Source: Streptomyces cavernae
GTDB taxonomy: Bacteria; Actinomycetota; Actinomycetes; Streptomycetales; Streptomycetaceae
Assembly (NCBI RefSeq): GCF_004023625.1
Contig: NZ_ML137708.1
Location: forward strand, 157,262-221,261
DNA: 64,000 nt
Direction: 5' to 3'
The position numbers and the translations under genes were made by a program. This document shows, piece after piece, positions 45,927 to 53,835 of this stretch. Under the pieces are notes generated by a model. That model did no database searches. It had not been told where the DNA came from and was given only the letters and a program-made list of their open reading frames with translations. Numbering within the stretch: the stretch's first letter is position 1; each line of letters starts with the position of its first letter.

Positions 45927-46757
45927 ATGGATCACATGGACCACACCGACCGCAGGGACCACGCTCCGGAGCACTACGAGTGCCTCCCCGGCGACGCCGC
46001 CTCGCCGGTGATCCTGCACGTGCCGCACTCCGCCAGGGACATCCCCGCGGCGGTGCGCGAGGGCATCCTGCCGGACGATGCCGCGCTGGAGAGCGAGTTG
46101 GACCACATCACGGACGCGCACACAGCCGAGCTGGCCGCCCGCGCGGCGGACGCCTCAGGTGTCCCGCCCTGGCGGTTCGTCAACCGGCTGTCCCGGCTCG
46201 TGGTCGACCCGGAGCGGTTCCCCGACGAACGGGAGGAGATGCTCGCCGTCGGCATGGGCGCGGTCTACACCCGGACGACGCACGGTGCTCGGCTGCGGCC
46301 CGCCGGCTTCGACCCCGAGCCGCTGATCGGCCGTTACTTCCACCCGTACGCCCGGGCCATGACACGGGCCGTCGCAGACCGGCTCGCGGCCGTCGGGAGG
46401 GCGGTGGTGATCGACGTCCACTCGTATCCGACCGCCCGGCTGCCCTATGAACTCCACGGCGACGGGCCCCGGCCGCCTGTCTGCCTGGGGACCGACGCCT
46501 TCCACACCACGCCCGAACTGCTCGCCGCGGCGCGGGAGGCGTTCGCTGGGTTCGGCGGCACGGGAACCGACAGTCCGTTCGCGGGCGCGTACGTGCCCCT
46601 GGACTTCTACGGCAAGGAGCCACGGGTCACGGCCCTGATGGTGGAGATCCGGCGCGACACATACATGACCGAGCCGGGCGGTCCCCCGGGCGCCGGGCTC
46701 TCCCGGCTCGCGACCGCGCTGGCTGCTCTGGTCGACGCCGCGTCCGCGTCGCCATGA
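45927..46757 (+). CDS. N-formylglutamate amidohydrolase family protein
   Basis: This 276-residue zinc amidohydrolase has the family motifs VILHVPHSARDIP near residue 28, LDHITDAHTAELA, RFVNRLSRLVVDPERF and VVIDVHSYPT. HutG-type enzymes release formate from N-formylglutamate in histidine breakdown; no other hut genes are here, and the position after the gamma-glutamyl-amine ligase suggests a related N-acyl-glutamate substrate. The ATG at 45927 has a rather distant GGAG, and an ATG three codons on is possible. It is probably co-transcribed with the ligase across 200 bp. Confidence 0.85.
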   Translation: MDHMDHTDRRDHAPEHYECLPGDAASPVILHVPHSARDIPAAVREGILPDDAALESELDHITDAHTAELAARAADASGVPPWRFVNRLSRLVVDPERFPDEREEMLAVGMGAVYTRTTHGARLRPAGFDPEPLIGRYFHPYARAMTRAVADRLAAVGRAVVIDVHSYPTARLPYELHGDGPRPPVCLGTDAFHTTPELLAAAREAFAGFGGTGTDSPFAGAYVPLDFYGKEPRVTALMVEIRRDTYMTEPGGPPGAGLSRLATALAALVDAASASP

Positions 46758-47133
46758 CGTGAAAAGGCCCCGGCTGGACGGGGGAGACCAGCCGGGGCCG
46801 TGTGCGGTGACCGGCGGAGGGCGGTCGCCTCGCGGCGAAAGGCTCCATGGGGCTTCAGCCGAACGATCGTCCCCATGGGCAAGGGGTGAGGCCCGGGGAC
46901 ACTGTCCCCTCCGCGGTCACATAGCAGTCAACGGCCCACCGTGCAGGGATGTTCCTCGTTCTCCCCCACGGCAACTGTGATCTGACACACGCTCAGAGTC
47001 CGGGGCCGGAGGGCGGTACGCGGCCCGAACCAGGCCGTTTCACGCCCTCCGACCCGGTGACCCGGACTGGAAGCACAGCAAAACCCAGCTAACGACCGCA
47101 CGTGCGACGACGACTATGACCGAGGAGGCTCTG
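46758..47133. other. Spacer with terminator and the whiB-like promoter region
   Basis: After the terminator at 46766-46799 there is no gene up to the WhiB-family start. A CCATGGGG element recurs in inverted orientation around 46846 and 46871, and the rest should contain the promoter. Confidence 0.5.
46766..46799. terminator. Hairpin terminator after the amidohydrolase gene
   Basis: Perfect 12-bp stem GGCCCCGGCTGG with CCAGCCGGGGCC and a 10-nt loop, 9 bp after the stop codon. Confidence 0.8.
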
Positions 47134-47391
47134 GTGGACGACTGGCGCGACTCCGCAGCCTGCCGTACCGAGGACCCGGACCTGTTCTTTCCCGTCGGGA
47201 ACACCGGCCCGGCACTGCTTCAGATCGAGCAGGCGAAGGCGGTGTGTTTCCGCTGCCCGGTCCGCGAGGAGTGCCTGCAGTGGGCCCTCGACGCCGGGCC
47301 CGTCATGGGTGTCTGGGGCGGTACGAGCGAGCCGGACCGGCGGACACTGCAGCGCCGTGCGGCCCGGCGCCGGGCCCGTGACACAGGGTAG
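47134..47391 (+). CDS. WhiB family iron-sulfur transcriptional regulator
   Basis: This 85-residue WhiB-like protein has the four cluster-binding cysteines at 10, 38, 41 and 47 (AACR, VCFRCPVREEC), the DPDLFFPVGNTGPALLQI segment and the GVWGG turn before a basic C-terminal DNA-contact tail (RRAARRRARD). The order resembles WblE/WhiB1-type proteins, which bind sigma factor region 4. An ATG six codons upstream (47116) lacks a ribosome binding site, while GAGGAG sits 6-7 nt before the GTG at 47134, so I take the GTG. It stands alone and is closed by a terminator. Confidence 0.92.
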   Translation: MDDWRDSAACRTEDPDLFFPVGNTGPALLQIEQAKAVCFRCPVREECLQWALDAGPVMGVWGGTSEPDRRTLQRRAARRRARDTG

Positions 47392-47469
47392 GACGCTCCG
47401 CGCCACACCCTCGCCGCGCCGCACCCGGCCGCTTCCCGCCGCACCTGGCCGCGCCACGGCGGCTCCACT

Positions 47470-47506
47470 GACGCCCCGTCCGGCCCCCGGGCCCGGACGG
47501 GGCGTC
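47470..47506. terminator. Hairpin terminator after the WhiB gene
   Basis: Perfect 14-bp stem GACGCCCCGTCCGG with CCGGACGGGGCGTC and a 9-nt loop, about 80 bp past the stop codon. Confidence 0.7.
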
Positions 47507-47622
47507 TGGTGCGCGCTCGATGCCCCGTTCCTCCACCCGGCACCCCGTGGATGCCGTTTGGCCCGTCGCGAGCGTGATACCCGCTCGGTGTCAACCGCTT
47601 CCAACGAGCGACGGGAGGATCC

Positions 47623-47868
47623 ATGGCCACGGGAGAGACCGGCTTCAGCGACGTCATGTACGACCTCATCTCCGTGCAGTACCACTCACTCAAGGCCGGT
47701 CACGACTACGGACAGTACGTGCGGGACGCCGAGAACGCGGACAAGAAGGAGATCGCCGAGTTCTTCCGCAACGTCATGGCCCAGGACTCCGAGCGCGCCG
47801 CGCAGTGCCACCGGTACCTGGCGCAGCTCTCCGGGACCAAGGACGCAGGCCCGGCCGCCGGCGGCTGA
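47623..47868 (+). CDS. Small conserved helical protein
   Basis: This 81-residue protein (MATGETGFSDVMYDLISVQY) is acidic and helical, with HSLKAGHDYGQYVRDAENAD and a Gly/Ala-rich C-terminus. The arrangement of His, Glu and Asp on helices recalls small rubrerythrin- or ferritin-like stress proteins, but no metal motif is certain. GGGAGGAT lies 7 nt before the ATG. It is a single gene with a hairpin terminator shared with the convergent neighbour. Function unknown. Confidence 0.75.
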   Translation: MATGETGFSDVMYDLISVQYHSLKAGHDYGQYVRDAENADKKEIAEFFRNVMAQDSERAAQCHRYLAQLSGTKDAGPAAGG

Positions 47869-47899
47869 CGTCCGGTACGGCCCGCTCCGCCCATCCACG

Positions 47900-47947
47900 G
47901 CGACCGGACCCGGCACGGCGCGCCTCGGCGCGGCCGGGTCCGGTCGC
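47900..47947. terminator. Bidirectional hairpin terminator
   Basis: Perfect 15-bp outer stem GCGACCGGACCCGGC with its complement and an 18-nt loop that itself can pair, between two convergent small genes. Confidence 0.75.
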
Positions 47948-47988
47948 CGTCCGCTGCGCATCCGTCCTTCGGCCGTGCGTCCGCGGGT

Positions 47989-48453
47989 TCAGGCGGCCCG
48001 CTTCGTGCCCGAGGAGGGGCGCGGAGCCGGGGCGGGAGACGGAGGGCGGGTGCCGCGGCCGGTGCGCTGGTCCCCGGGGGCGGCCGTCGGCCGGTCCCCG
48101 GTCACGACGGTGCGCGGCCGCGGCAGGGGTCCCACGCGCAGAGCGCGCCCCGCGCGGAAGACGCGGGGCAGGACCGTCGAGGCCGGCGGGGTCGCCAGGG
48201 CCGCGGGGGCGGCTTGCTCCTCCGGCGCTCGGTCCTTCGGCCCTCGGCCCGCCCGTCCCGCTCGGTTCTCCGGTGCCGCTCGGTTCTCCGTCGCCGCTCG
48301 CTCCGCCGAGGTCGCCGGGTCCGCCGATGTCACCGGGTCCGCCGAGTCCGCCGGAGTGGTCCGGGACGAGCCGAACAACAGCTCTTCGTAGCGCCCGAGC
48401 GCCACCACGAGAAACAGCATCAACGGCGGTACCAGCAAGGCCAGGGCGAACAC
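47989..48453 (-). CDS. Single-pass membrane protein with Pro/Ala-rich tail
   Basis: This 154-residue protein starts at the GTG at 48453, with GGAGGGAG upstream, and has one N-terminal membrane helix (ALALLVPPLMLFLVVALGRY) followed by a long low-complexity tail rich in Ala, Pro, Arg and Thr. The tail is probably disordered and cytosolic. The family appears restricted to streptomycetes; no function is known. The coding region contains short repeated Ser-Ala-Asp-Pro stretches. Confidence 0.6.
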   Translation of the reverse strand: MFALALLVPPLMLFLVVALGRYEELLFGSSRTTPADSADPVTSADPATSAERAATENRAAPENRAGRAGRGPKDRAPEEQAAPAALATPPASTVLPRVFRAGRALRVGPLPRPRTVVTGDRPTAAPGDQRTGRGTRPPSPAPAPRPSSGTKRAA

Positions 48454-48644
48454 GCGGGACTCCCTCCGCAGGGACGTTGGATTCCGCGTAGCCCCGATTT
48501 GCCGTCGAAAACCCCCGCGTCCACTCCTCACCCGCCTGCCGGACGCCCACCCGCAACCGCGCACACTCCCGTGCGTGACTTCGCCCCGCCGGGAAACCCC
48601 CTGTTCGTCCGCACGTCCGTGTCCTCGAGTGAACGGAGTCGATC

Positions 48645-48809
48645 GTGCTCTTCTTGGTCGTCGTACTTCTGCTGTTGGCCATCCTGGTCGGGGCGGCCGC
48701 CTATGTCCCATGGCCCGTGACCGTCGTGGCGAGCGCGGTGATCGCCACCTGGCTGGCCGTCTTCACCGTCCGTGAACGACGCCGGCGCGGCCGGGAGAGG
48801 AGGGTCTGA
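48645..48809 (+). CDS. Small two-helix membrane protein
   Basis: This 54-residue protein starts at a GTG with CGGAG upstream and is almost entirely hydrophobic: a first helix LVVVLLLLAILVGAAAYVPW and a second VTVVASAVIATWLAVFTV, then a basic tail RERRRRGRERR. The stop precedes by 3 bp the ATG of the DUF4190 gene, so the two are certainly co-transcribed. No function is known. Confidence 0.65.
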   Translation: MLFLVVVLLLLAILVGAAAYVPWPVTVVASAVIATWLAVFTVRERRRRGRERRV

Positions 48810-48812
48810 GCC

Positions 48813-49085
48813 ATGCGGCTGACCGCACCCCCACGGCAGAACACCGGCAGGCGCGACACCGAGGGCATGGCCGTCGCCTCGTTCGTCCTCGGACTCGTCG
48901 GCCTCATCGTGCTCAATCTCGTCCTCGGCCCCGTCGCCATCGTCCTCGCCGTCACGGCTCTCCGCCGCGACACCCCCCGCCGCACCCGTGCCCTGCTCGG
49001 CCTGGGCCTCGGCATCGCGGACCTGCTGGTGCTCGTCTCGCTCATGGCGGCCCGGGGCACCACTGCGTGGACCGTTTTCGGCTGA
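48813..49085 (+). CDS. DUF4190 membrane protein
   Basis: This 90-residue protein has the DUF4190 pattern: MAVASFVLGLVGLIVLNLVL followed by GPVAIVLAVTALRRD and a second helix RALLGLGLGIADLLVLVSLM. It sits in the membrane with both termini probably inside. AGGAGG overlaps the end of the preceding small membrane gene and serves as its ribosome binding site. Function unknown. Confidence 0.85.
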   Translation: MRLTAPPRQNTGRRDTEGMAVASFVLGLVGLIVLNLVLGPVAIVLAVTALRRDTPRRTRALLGLGLGIADLLVLVSLMAARGTTAWTVFG

Positions 49086-49238
49086 CCGCTCCGTAGTCAC
49101 GCTCCGCATGCCTGGGACCCCGGGCGGCCAAGGGTCACCGGTGGAACATGATCCCGGGCGCCAAGGTGCGCGTATCGGCCCGTGAGGCGCATTCTTGCTG
49201 TGATGCGCACCTGGCGGCGCGCGGACGAGGGCAGAGCG

Positions 49239-51905
49239 ATGACTGGGAGCGCCGAGCGGGAGAACCGGCTGTCGGGGAAGCTGTCCGCCCTGCTCACGGG
49301 GGCAGTGGCGGACGCCGTCCGATCGGCCGTTGGCTACGCGGGAGGCGTCCACCTGCGGTCGACCACACCCGGACTGCTGCGCCTGGCCGTGCTGGCCGGG
49401 CTACCCGGGCCGCTGTTCCGGCTGTGGTGGCGCATGCCCGTGGACCGGCCCTTCCCCACCGCCGACGCCTACCGGCGGTGCAGGCAGGTGCTGCTCGCCA
49501 ACGCCACCGACACGATGCGCCACTATCCGCAGCTCGCGGCCGTTCTCCCCTTCCGTTTCGGTTCGCTGTACGTCCCCGTCGTCGGCGCGTCGACGACCTA
49601 CGGAGTGCTGACCGTGCTGCGTTCGCCGACCGACGACACCGCTGACGTGGCCCCCTACCGTGATCCGCTGACGTCGGCGGCCCACGAGCTGGGTGCCGCG
49701 CTGTCGGAACTGGAGAAGAGCGGGGACCCCGTCACCTGGGACGAGGAGCCCCTGTGTGTGCGGCCGGCGGTCGGCAGCGCGCCCCAGGGCGGCGGCGGGC
49801 GGTTCACCTGGGACCCCACGAGCGGCACCGTGTCCCTGGACGACGGCCTGCGGGACCTGCTCGGTCCCGCGCCCGAGGTGGCAGGGACGCCGGAGGCGCT
49901 CGCCGAAGAACTGGCACCGGACGAGGCGCGCCGGGTACTGGCGGCCCTGCGCGACGCGGCCGCCGGGCGCCCGACGTCCCACCCGATGCGGATGCGTGCG
50001 GCCGACGGAGGACTGCGCCTGCTGGAACTGTGGAGCCCGGGAACCGGACCGGTTCCGTCGCCCCGGGCGCACCGGGTGCACGGTCTCCTCCTCGACTCGG
50101 GTCCCGGGCCCGCGTCGGATCTGCTGCCCGAGGGGGTGTTCACCTTCGACCGGCTGGGGCTGATCACCTACGTCAACCCGCGTGCCGCCGAACTGCTCGG
50201 CGGGCCCGAGTCGGGGCTGCTGGGAAGCCCCCTGTGGCAGGCGGTGCCCTGGCTGGGCCTGCCCGCGTACGAGGACCATCTGCGCGGAGCGCTGCTGTCG
50301 ACGGACCCGGTGCACTTCCAGGTGCGGCGGCCCCCGGGAGTCGGGGCCGAGGGCGCGGCGGAGGCGGAGCGTCACGACGGCGACTGGCTCACGTTCTCCA
50401 TCTATCCCGGCGCCGACACGATGACGTGCAAGGTGGTCCCGATGGACCGTCTCGCCCAGACCACCCACGCCAGGGAGACCGGCCCCACCACCGGGGCCAT
50501 GGGAACCGGCCCCACCACGGGGACCACGGAGTCCGTCCCGGGCGCGGAGACCGTCCCAGGCGAGCAGACCGTCCCGGACGCGGGATCCCGCCCCGCCCCC
50601 GTCGCCGGGCCGGAGTCCTCCGCCCGACCGGGATCCACCACCGAAGCCGGGCCCCGCCCCGAGATCGTGCCCCCGGTCGGCTCCACGACCCTGATGTACC
50701 CGACGGTCGCACTCGCCATCGCCCTGGCGGAAGCGGTCACCGCCCGTCAGGTGTCCGCGGTGGTCATGCGGGAACTGCTCCCGGCGTTCGGGGGACGCCG
50801 GCTCGCGATCTACCTGCTGCACGAGCGACGGCTGTACCTGGCTTGGGAGAACGGTTTCCCCAGGGGGTTCCTCGAGCCGTTCGACGGGGTGGGGCTGGAC
50901 GCCGAGCTGCCCGGGGTCGAAACGCTCACCGCCGGACGTCCGCTGTTCTTCGAGTCGATGGATCAACTGTCGGCCGCCTACCCGGACGTACCGCTGGACG
51001 CGACGGTGGGTGCCCGCGCCTTCCTGCCGCTGATCGCCTCCGGCCGGCCGGTCGGCTCGTGCGTACTCGGCTTCGACCGGCCCCGCGACTTCAGCGCCGA
51101 GGAGCGCACGGTACTCACCGCGCTCGCCGGCCTCATCGCCCAGGCGCTGGAGCGGGCGCGACGCTACGACACCGAGGCCGCGCTCGCGCGGGGTCTGCAG
51201 CAGGCCCTGCTGCCGCACCGGCTTCCCGCTCATCCGCTGGTGGAGACGGCGGGGCGCTATCTGCCCGGCACCGTGGGGATGGACGTCGGCGGCGACTGGT
51301 ACGACGTCGTCGAGGCCGGCGACGGGCTGGCGCTGGTCATCGGCGACGTCCAGGGGCACGGCGTCCAGGCGGCCGCCACGATGGGCCAACTACGCAGTGC
51401 GGTAAGGGCGTTCGCGCTCGGCGACCACCCTCCGGACGAGGTGATGGGCGGCACCAACCGGCTCCTGACCGACTTGGACCCGGGTCAGTTCGCCAGCTGC
51501 TGCTATGTGCGGCTGGACCCCGCCACCGGACAGGCCCGGGCCGCCCGCGCCGGGCATCCCCATCCGTTGCTGCGGCATCCCGAGGGCCATACGGAGGTTC
51601 TGGAGCTGCCGGGCGGGGTGGTGCTCGGGGTGGACCCGGAAGCCCGGTATCCGGTGACGGACCTGTGGCTGGAGCCGGGCGCGGTGCTGGCCCTCTACAC
51701 CGACGGGCTCGTGGAGCGGCCGGGAGCGGACATCGACGAGGGCATCGCCGCCCTCTGCGCGGCGCTGGAGAACGCCGACCCGCTGTGCGACCGGCCGGAC
51801 GGCGCGTCCCTGGCGAGTGCGGCGGACCTGCTGACCAAAAAGGCCCAGCAGGCCGCCGAACGCCCGGACGACATCGTGCTCCTCCTCACCACGCGGCGCG
51901 GCTGA
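49239..51905 (+). CDS. SpoIIE-type PP2C phosphatase with PAS and GAF domains
   Basis: This protein of about 888 residues is a signalling phosphatase. In order it has a GAF-like region (FGSLYVPVVGASTTYGVLTV), a PAS domain (GVFTFDRLGLITYVNPRAAE), a Thr/Pro-rich linker, a GAF domain (LLPAFGGRRLAIYLLHERRL) and a C-terminal SpoIIE domain (GMDVGGDWYDVVEAGDGLAL, VIGDVQGHGVQAAATMGQLR, LALYTDGLVERPG, ERPDDIVLLLT) with the metal-binding Asp residues. There is no HATPase kinase domain. It probably dephosphorylates an anti-sigma factor antagonist. I chose the ATG at 49239 for its GAGGG; starts at 49182 and 49203 are possible. Confidence 0.9.
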   Translation: MTGSAERENRLSGKLSALLTGAVADAVRSAVGYAGGVHLRSTTPGLLRLAVLAGLPGPLFRLWWRMPVDRPFPTADAYRRCRQVLLANATDTMRHYPQLAAVLPFRFGSLYVPVVGASTTYGVLTVLRSPTDDTADVAPYRDPLTSAAHELGAALSELEKSGDPVTWDEEPLCVRPAVGSAPQGGGGRFTWDPTSGTVSLDDGLRDLLGPAPEVAGTPEALAEELAPDEARRVLAALRDAAAGRPTSHPMRMRAADGGLRLLELWSPGTGPVPSPRAHRVHGLLLDSGPGPASDLLPEGVFTFDRLGLITYVNPRAAELLGGPESGLLGSPLWQAVPWLGLPAYEDHLRGALLSTDPVHFQVRRPPGVGAEGAAEAERHDGDWLTFSIYPGADTMTCKVVPMDRLAQTTHARETGPTTGAMGTGPTTGTTESVPGAETVPGEQTVPDAGSRPAPVAGPESSARPGSTTEAGPRPEIVPPVGSTTLMYPTVALAIALAEAVTARQVSAVVMRELLPAFGGRRLAIYLLHERRLYLAWENGFPRGFLEPFDGVGLDAELPGVETLTAGRPLFFESMDQLSAAYPDVPLDATVGARAFLPLIASGRPVGSCVLGFDRPRDFSAEERTVLTALAGLIAQALERARRYDTEAALARGLQQALLPHRLPAHPLVETAGRYLPGTVGMDVGGDWYDVVEAGDGLALVIGDVQGHGVQAAATMGQLRSAVRAFALGDHPPDEVMGGTNRLLTDLDPGQFASCCYVRLDPATGQARAARAGHPHPLLRHPEGHTEVLELPGGVVLGVDPEARYPVTDLWLEPGAVLALYTDGLVERPGADIDEGIAALCAALENADPLCDRPDGASLASAADLLTKKAQQAAERPDDIVLLLTTRRG

Positions 51906-51960
51906 GCGGTCCTCGGCAGGGTGTCCCAGGTGGGCCGTGGCAGCCTGTGCAGGTCTCCTC

Positions 51961-52950
51961 TCAGTGCGCGGCGTCCAGCCGGGCCCGCTGGTCCGCGGTG
52001 AGTTCCAGGTCCACCGCCGCCAGGTTCTCCTCCAGCTGGGCCACCGATGAGGCCCCGGCCAGCGGGATCACGGGGAACGCGCCGCCGATTTGCCAGGCCA
52101 GGACCACCTGGTTCACGGTCGCCCCCGTCTCCCGCGCCACCTGCTTCAGCACGGCGAGACGTGCGGGAGTTCCGGGGTGGTCGTAGTCCGGCGGCAGCGG
52201 CTTGGCGGCGCCGCCGCCGTAGGCGCCCTTCAGCAGGGGCGAATACGCCACCAGCGTCAGTCCGGGCTCGGCGCGCAGGTAGCTGAACAGTTCGGCCGTC
52301 GCCACGCCGAGAGTGCCGTCCTCGAACAGCGCCTCGGGGACGTCGGTGCGCGGCCGCAGATGGCTGTGCTGGTACTGCAGGACCTCGTAGCCGGGCAGTC
52401 CCGCGGCCGCGGCGATGGCGCGGGCCCGCTCCACTCGCCAGATGGCGTGGTTGCTGACGCCGAGCATCCCGGCCGTGCCGTCGGCGACGAGTTCCGCGAA
52501 GCCCTCGACGGTCTCCCGCAGGGGGACCGTGCGGTCCTCGATGTGCGCGTACAGCAGGTCGATCCGCTCCACGCCGAGCCGTTCCCGGCTGCGTTCGGCG
52601 GATTCCCGGATCACCTTCGCCGACAGGCCCTCGGGATTGTCGACGTAGCCGGTGCCGGGGGCCAGCGGCCGGGCGCCCAGTTTGGTGGCGAAGACGATCT
52701 CGTCCCCGACGTCACGGCTGCGCCGCCACCGCCCCAGCAGTTCCTCGCTCTGTCCGCCCTGTCCGCCGTCCACCCAGAACGCGTAGTTGTCCGAGGTGTC
52801 GATGAAGTTCCCGCCGGCCTCGACATAGCGGTCCAGCACGGCGAACGACGTCCTCTCGTCGGTCACCGACCCGAACAGCATCGCCCCGAGCGCCAGCACG
52901 CTCACATCCCGGCGGGTCTTGGGGTCGGTCCCCATGGTGCGGTACTTCAC
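51961..52950 (-). CDS. Aldo/keto reductase
   Basis: This 329-residue reductase has the AKR tetrad: Asp and Tyr in GNFIDTSDNYAFW, Lys in IVFATKLGARP and His in LLYAHIEDR. The C-terminal IPLAGASSVAQLEENLAAV binds the NADP phosphate. The GTG at 52950 has GGGGAGAAGG upstream. Substrate unknown. A remnant of an alcohol dehydrogenase lies divergently next to it, so the pair may once have formed a small redox locus. Confidence 0.92.
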   Translation of the reverse strand: MKYRTMGTDPKTRRDVSVLALGAMLFGSVTDERTSFAVLDRYVEAGGNFIDTSDNYAFWVDGGQGGQSEELLGRWRRSRDVGDEIVFATKLGARPLAPGTGYVDNPEGLSAKVIRESAERSRERLGVERIDLLYAHIEDRTVPLRETVEGFAELVADGTAGMLGVSNHAIWRVERARAIAAAAGLPGYEVLQYQHSHLRPRTDVPEALFEDGTLGVATAELFSYLRAEPGLTLVAYSPLLKGAYGGGAAKPLPPDYDHPGTPARLAVLKQVARETGATVNQVVLAWQIGGAFPVIPLAGASSVAQLEENLAAVDLELTADQRARLDAAH

Positions 52951-53128
52951 GATGCCTTCTCCCCTCCGGACCCGACGTCCTCGGGCCCGTGGAAGAGACT
53001 GGCTCTTGAAGTGCGCTTCAACGCAAGTGTGCCCGGCCCTCGGAACGGAGCAGTCCCTCGGCCTACGGCATCATCGCCGCCGTCCGCGCGGGGGAACCGT
53101 CCGGAGGCCGGGACTTCCCCAACCGCGT

Positions 53129-53773
53129 GTCAAGCTCCCCGTCGCAGCGGACTCCGCCCTCGTCCCGTCCCTGCTGACGCTCTCGCACGTTCTCGGGACC
53201 GGCCACCACGCCGCCGTGGCGGGCGGTGTCAACGAGCGCACCCGCGTCACCGTGATCGGTGACGGCGCTGTCGGCCTGCTGGCGGTCCTGTCGGCCAATC
53301 GCCTGGGCGCCGAACAGATCATCCTCATGGGACGCCACCAGGCGCGCACCGACCTCGGCCGCGAGTTCGGCGCCATCGATGTCGTCTCCGCCCGCGGCGA
53401 GGAAGGCATGGAGGCGGTCCGCGAGCTGACCGGTGGGCACGGCACGCACGTGGTCCTGGAGTGCGTCGGCAACATGCCCGCCTACGAGCAGGCCGTCGGT
53501 ATCACTCGCCCGGGCGGCGTCATCAGCCGCGTCGGCGTCCCGCAGTACGAGGAGGCACCGATCGGCTTCGGCAGCCTCTTCCGCCACAACCTCCGCCTGG
53601 CCGGCGGACCCGCACCGGTCCGCGCCTACATCGAGGAACTGATGCCCGACATCCTCGACGGCACCATCGAGCCGGGGAAGGTCTTCGACGTGACCACCGA
53701 CCTCGACGGCGTCCCGGCCGGCTACCAGGACATGGCCGACCGCAAGAGCCTGAAGGTACTCGTCAAGCCCTGA
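53129..53773 (+). pseudogene. Zinc-binding alcohol dehydrogenase lacking its N-terminal catalytic half
   Basis: The frame 53129-53773 encodes only the C-terminal cofactor domain of a medium-chain dehydrogenase: DSALVPSLLTLSHVLGTGHH, the Rossmann motif VTVIGDGAVGLLAVLSANRL, VVLECVGNMPAYEQAVGITR and the family ending LDGVPAGYQDMADRKSLKVL. The GroES-like domain with the catalytic zinc ligands is absent and no start codon with a ribosome binding site precedes it. About 170 residues are missing, so it is a truncated gene. Confidence 0.8.
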
Positions 53774-53835
53774 CGCCCGAGGAAACACCCGGGGTGCCAC
53801 GCCGCATCCGGCTCCTGTTCGCGAGGCCGCGCCGA

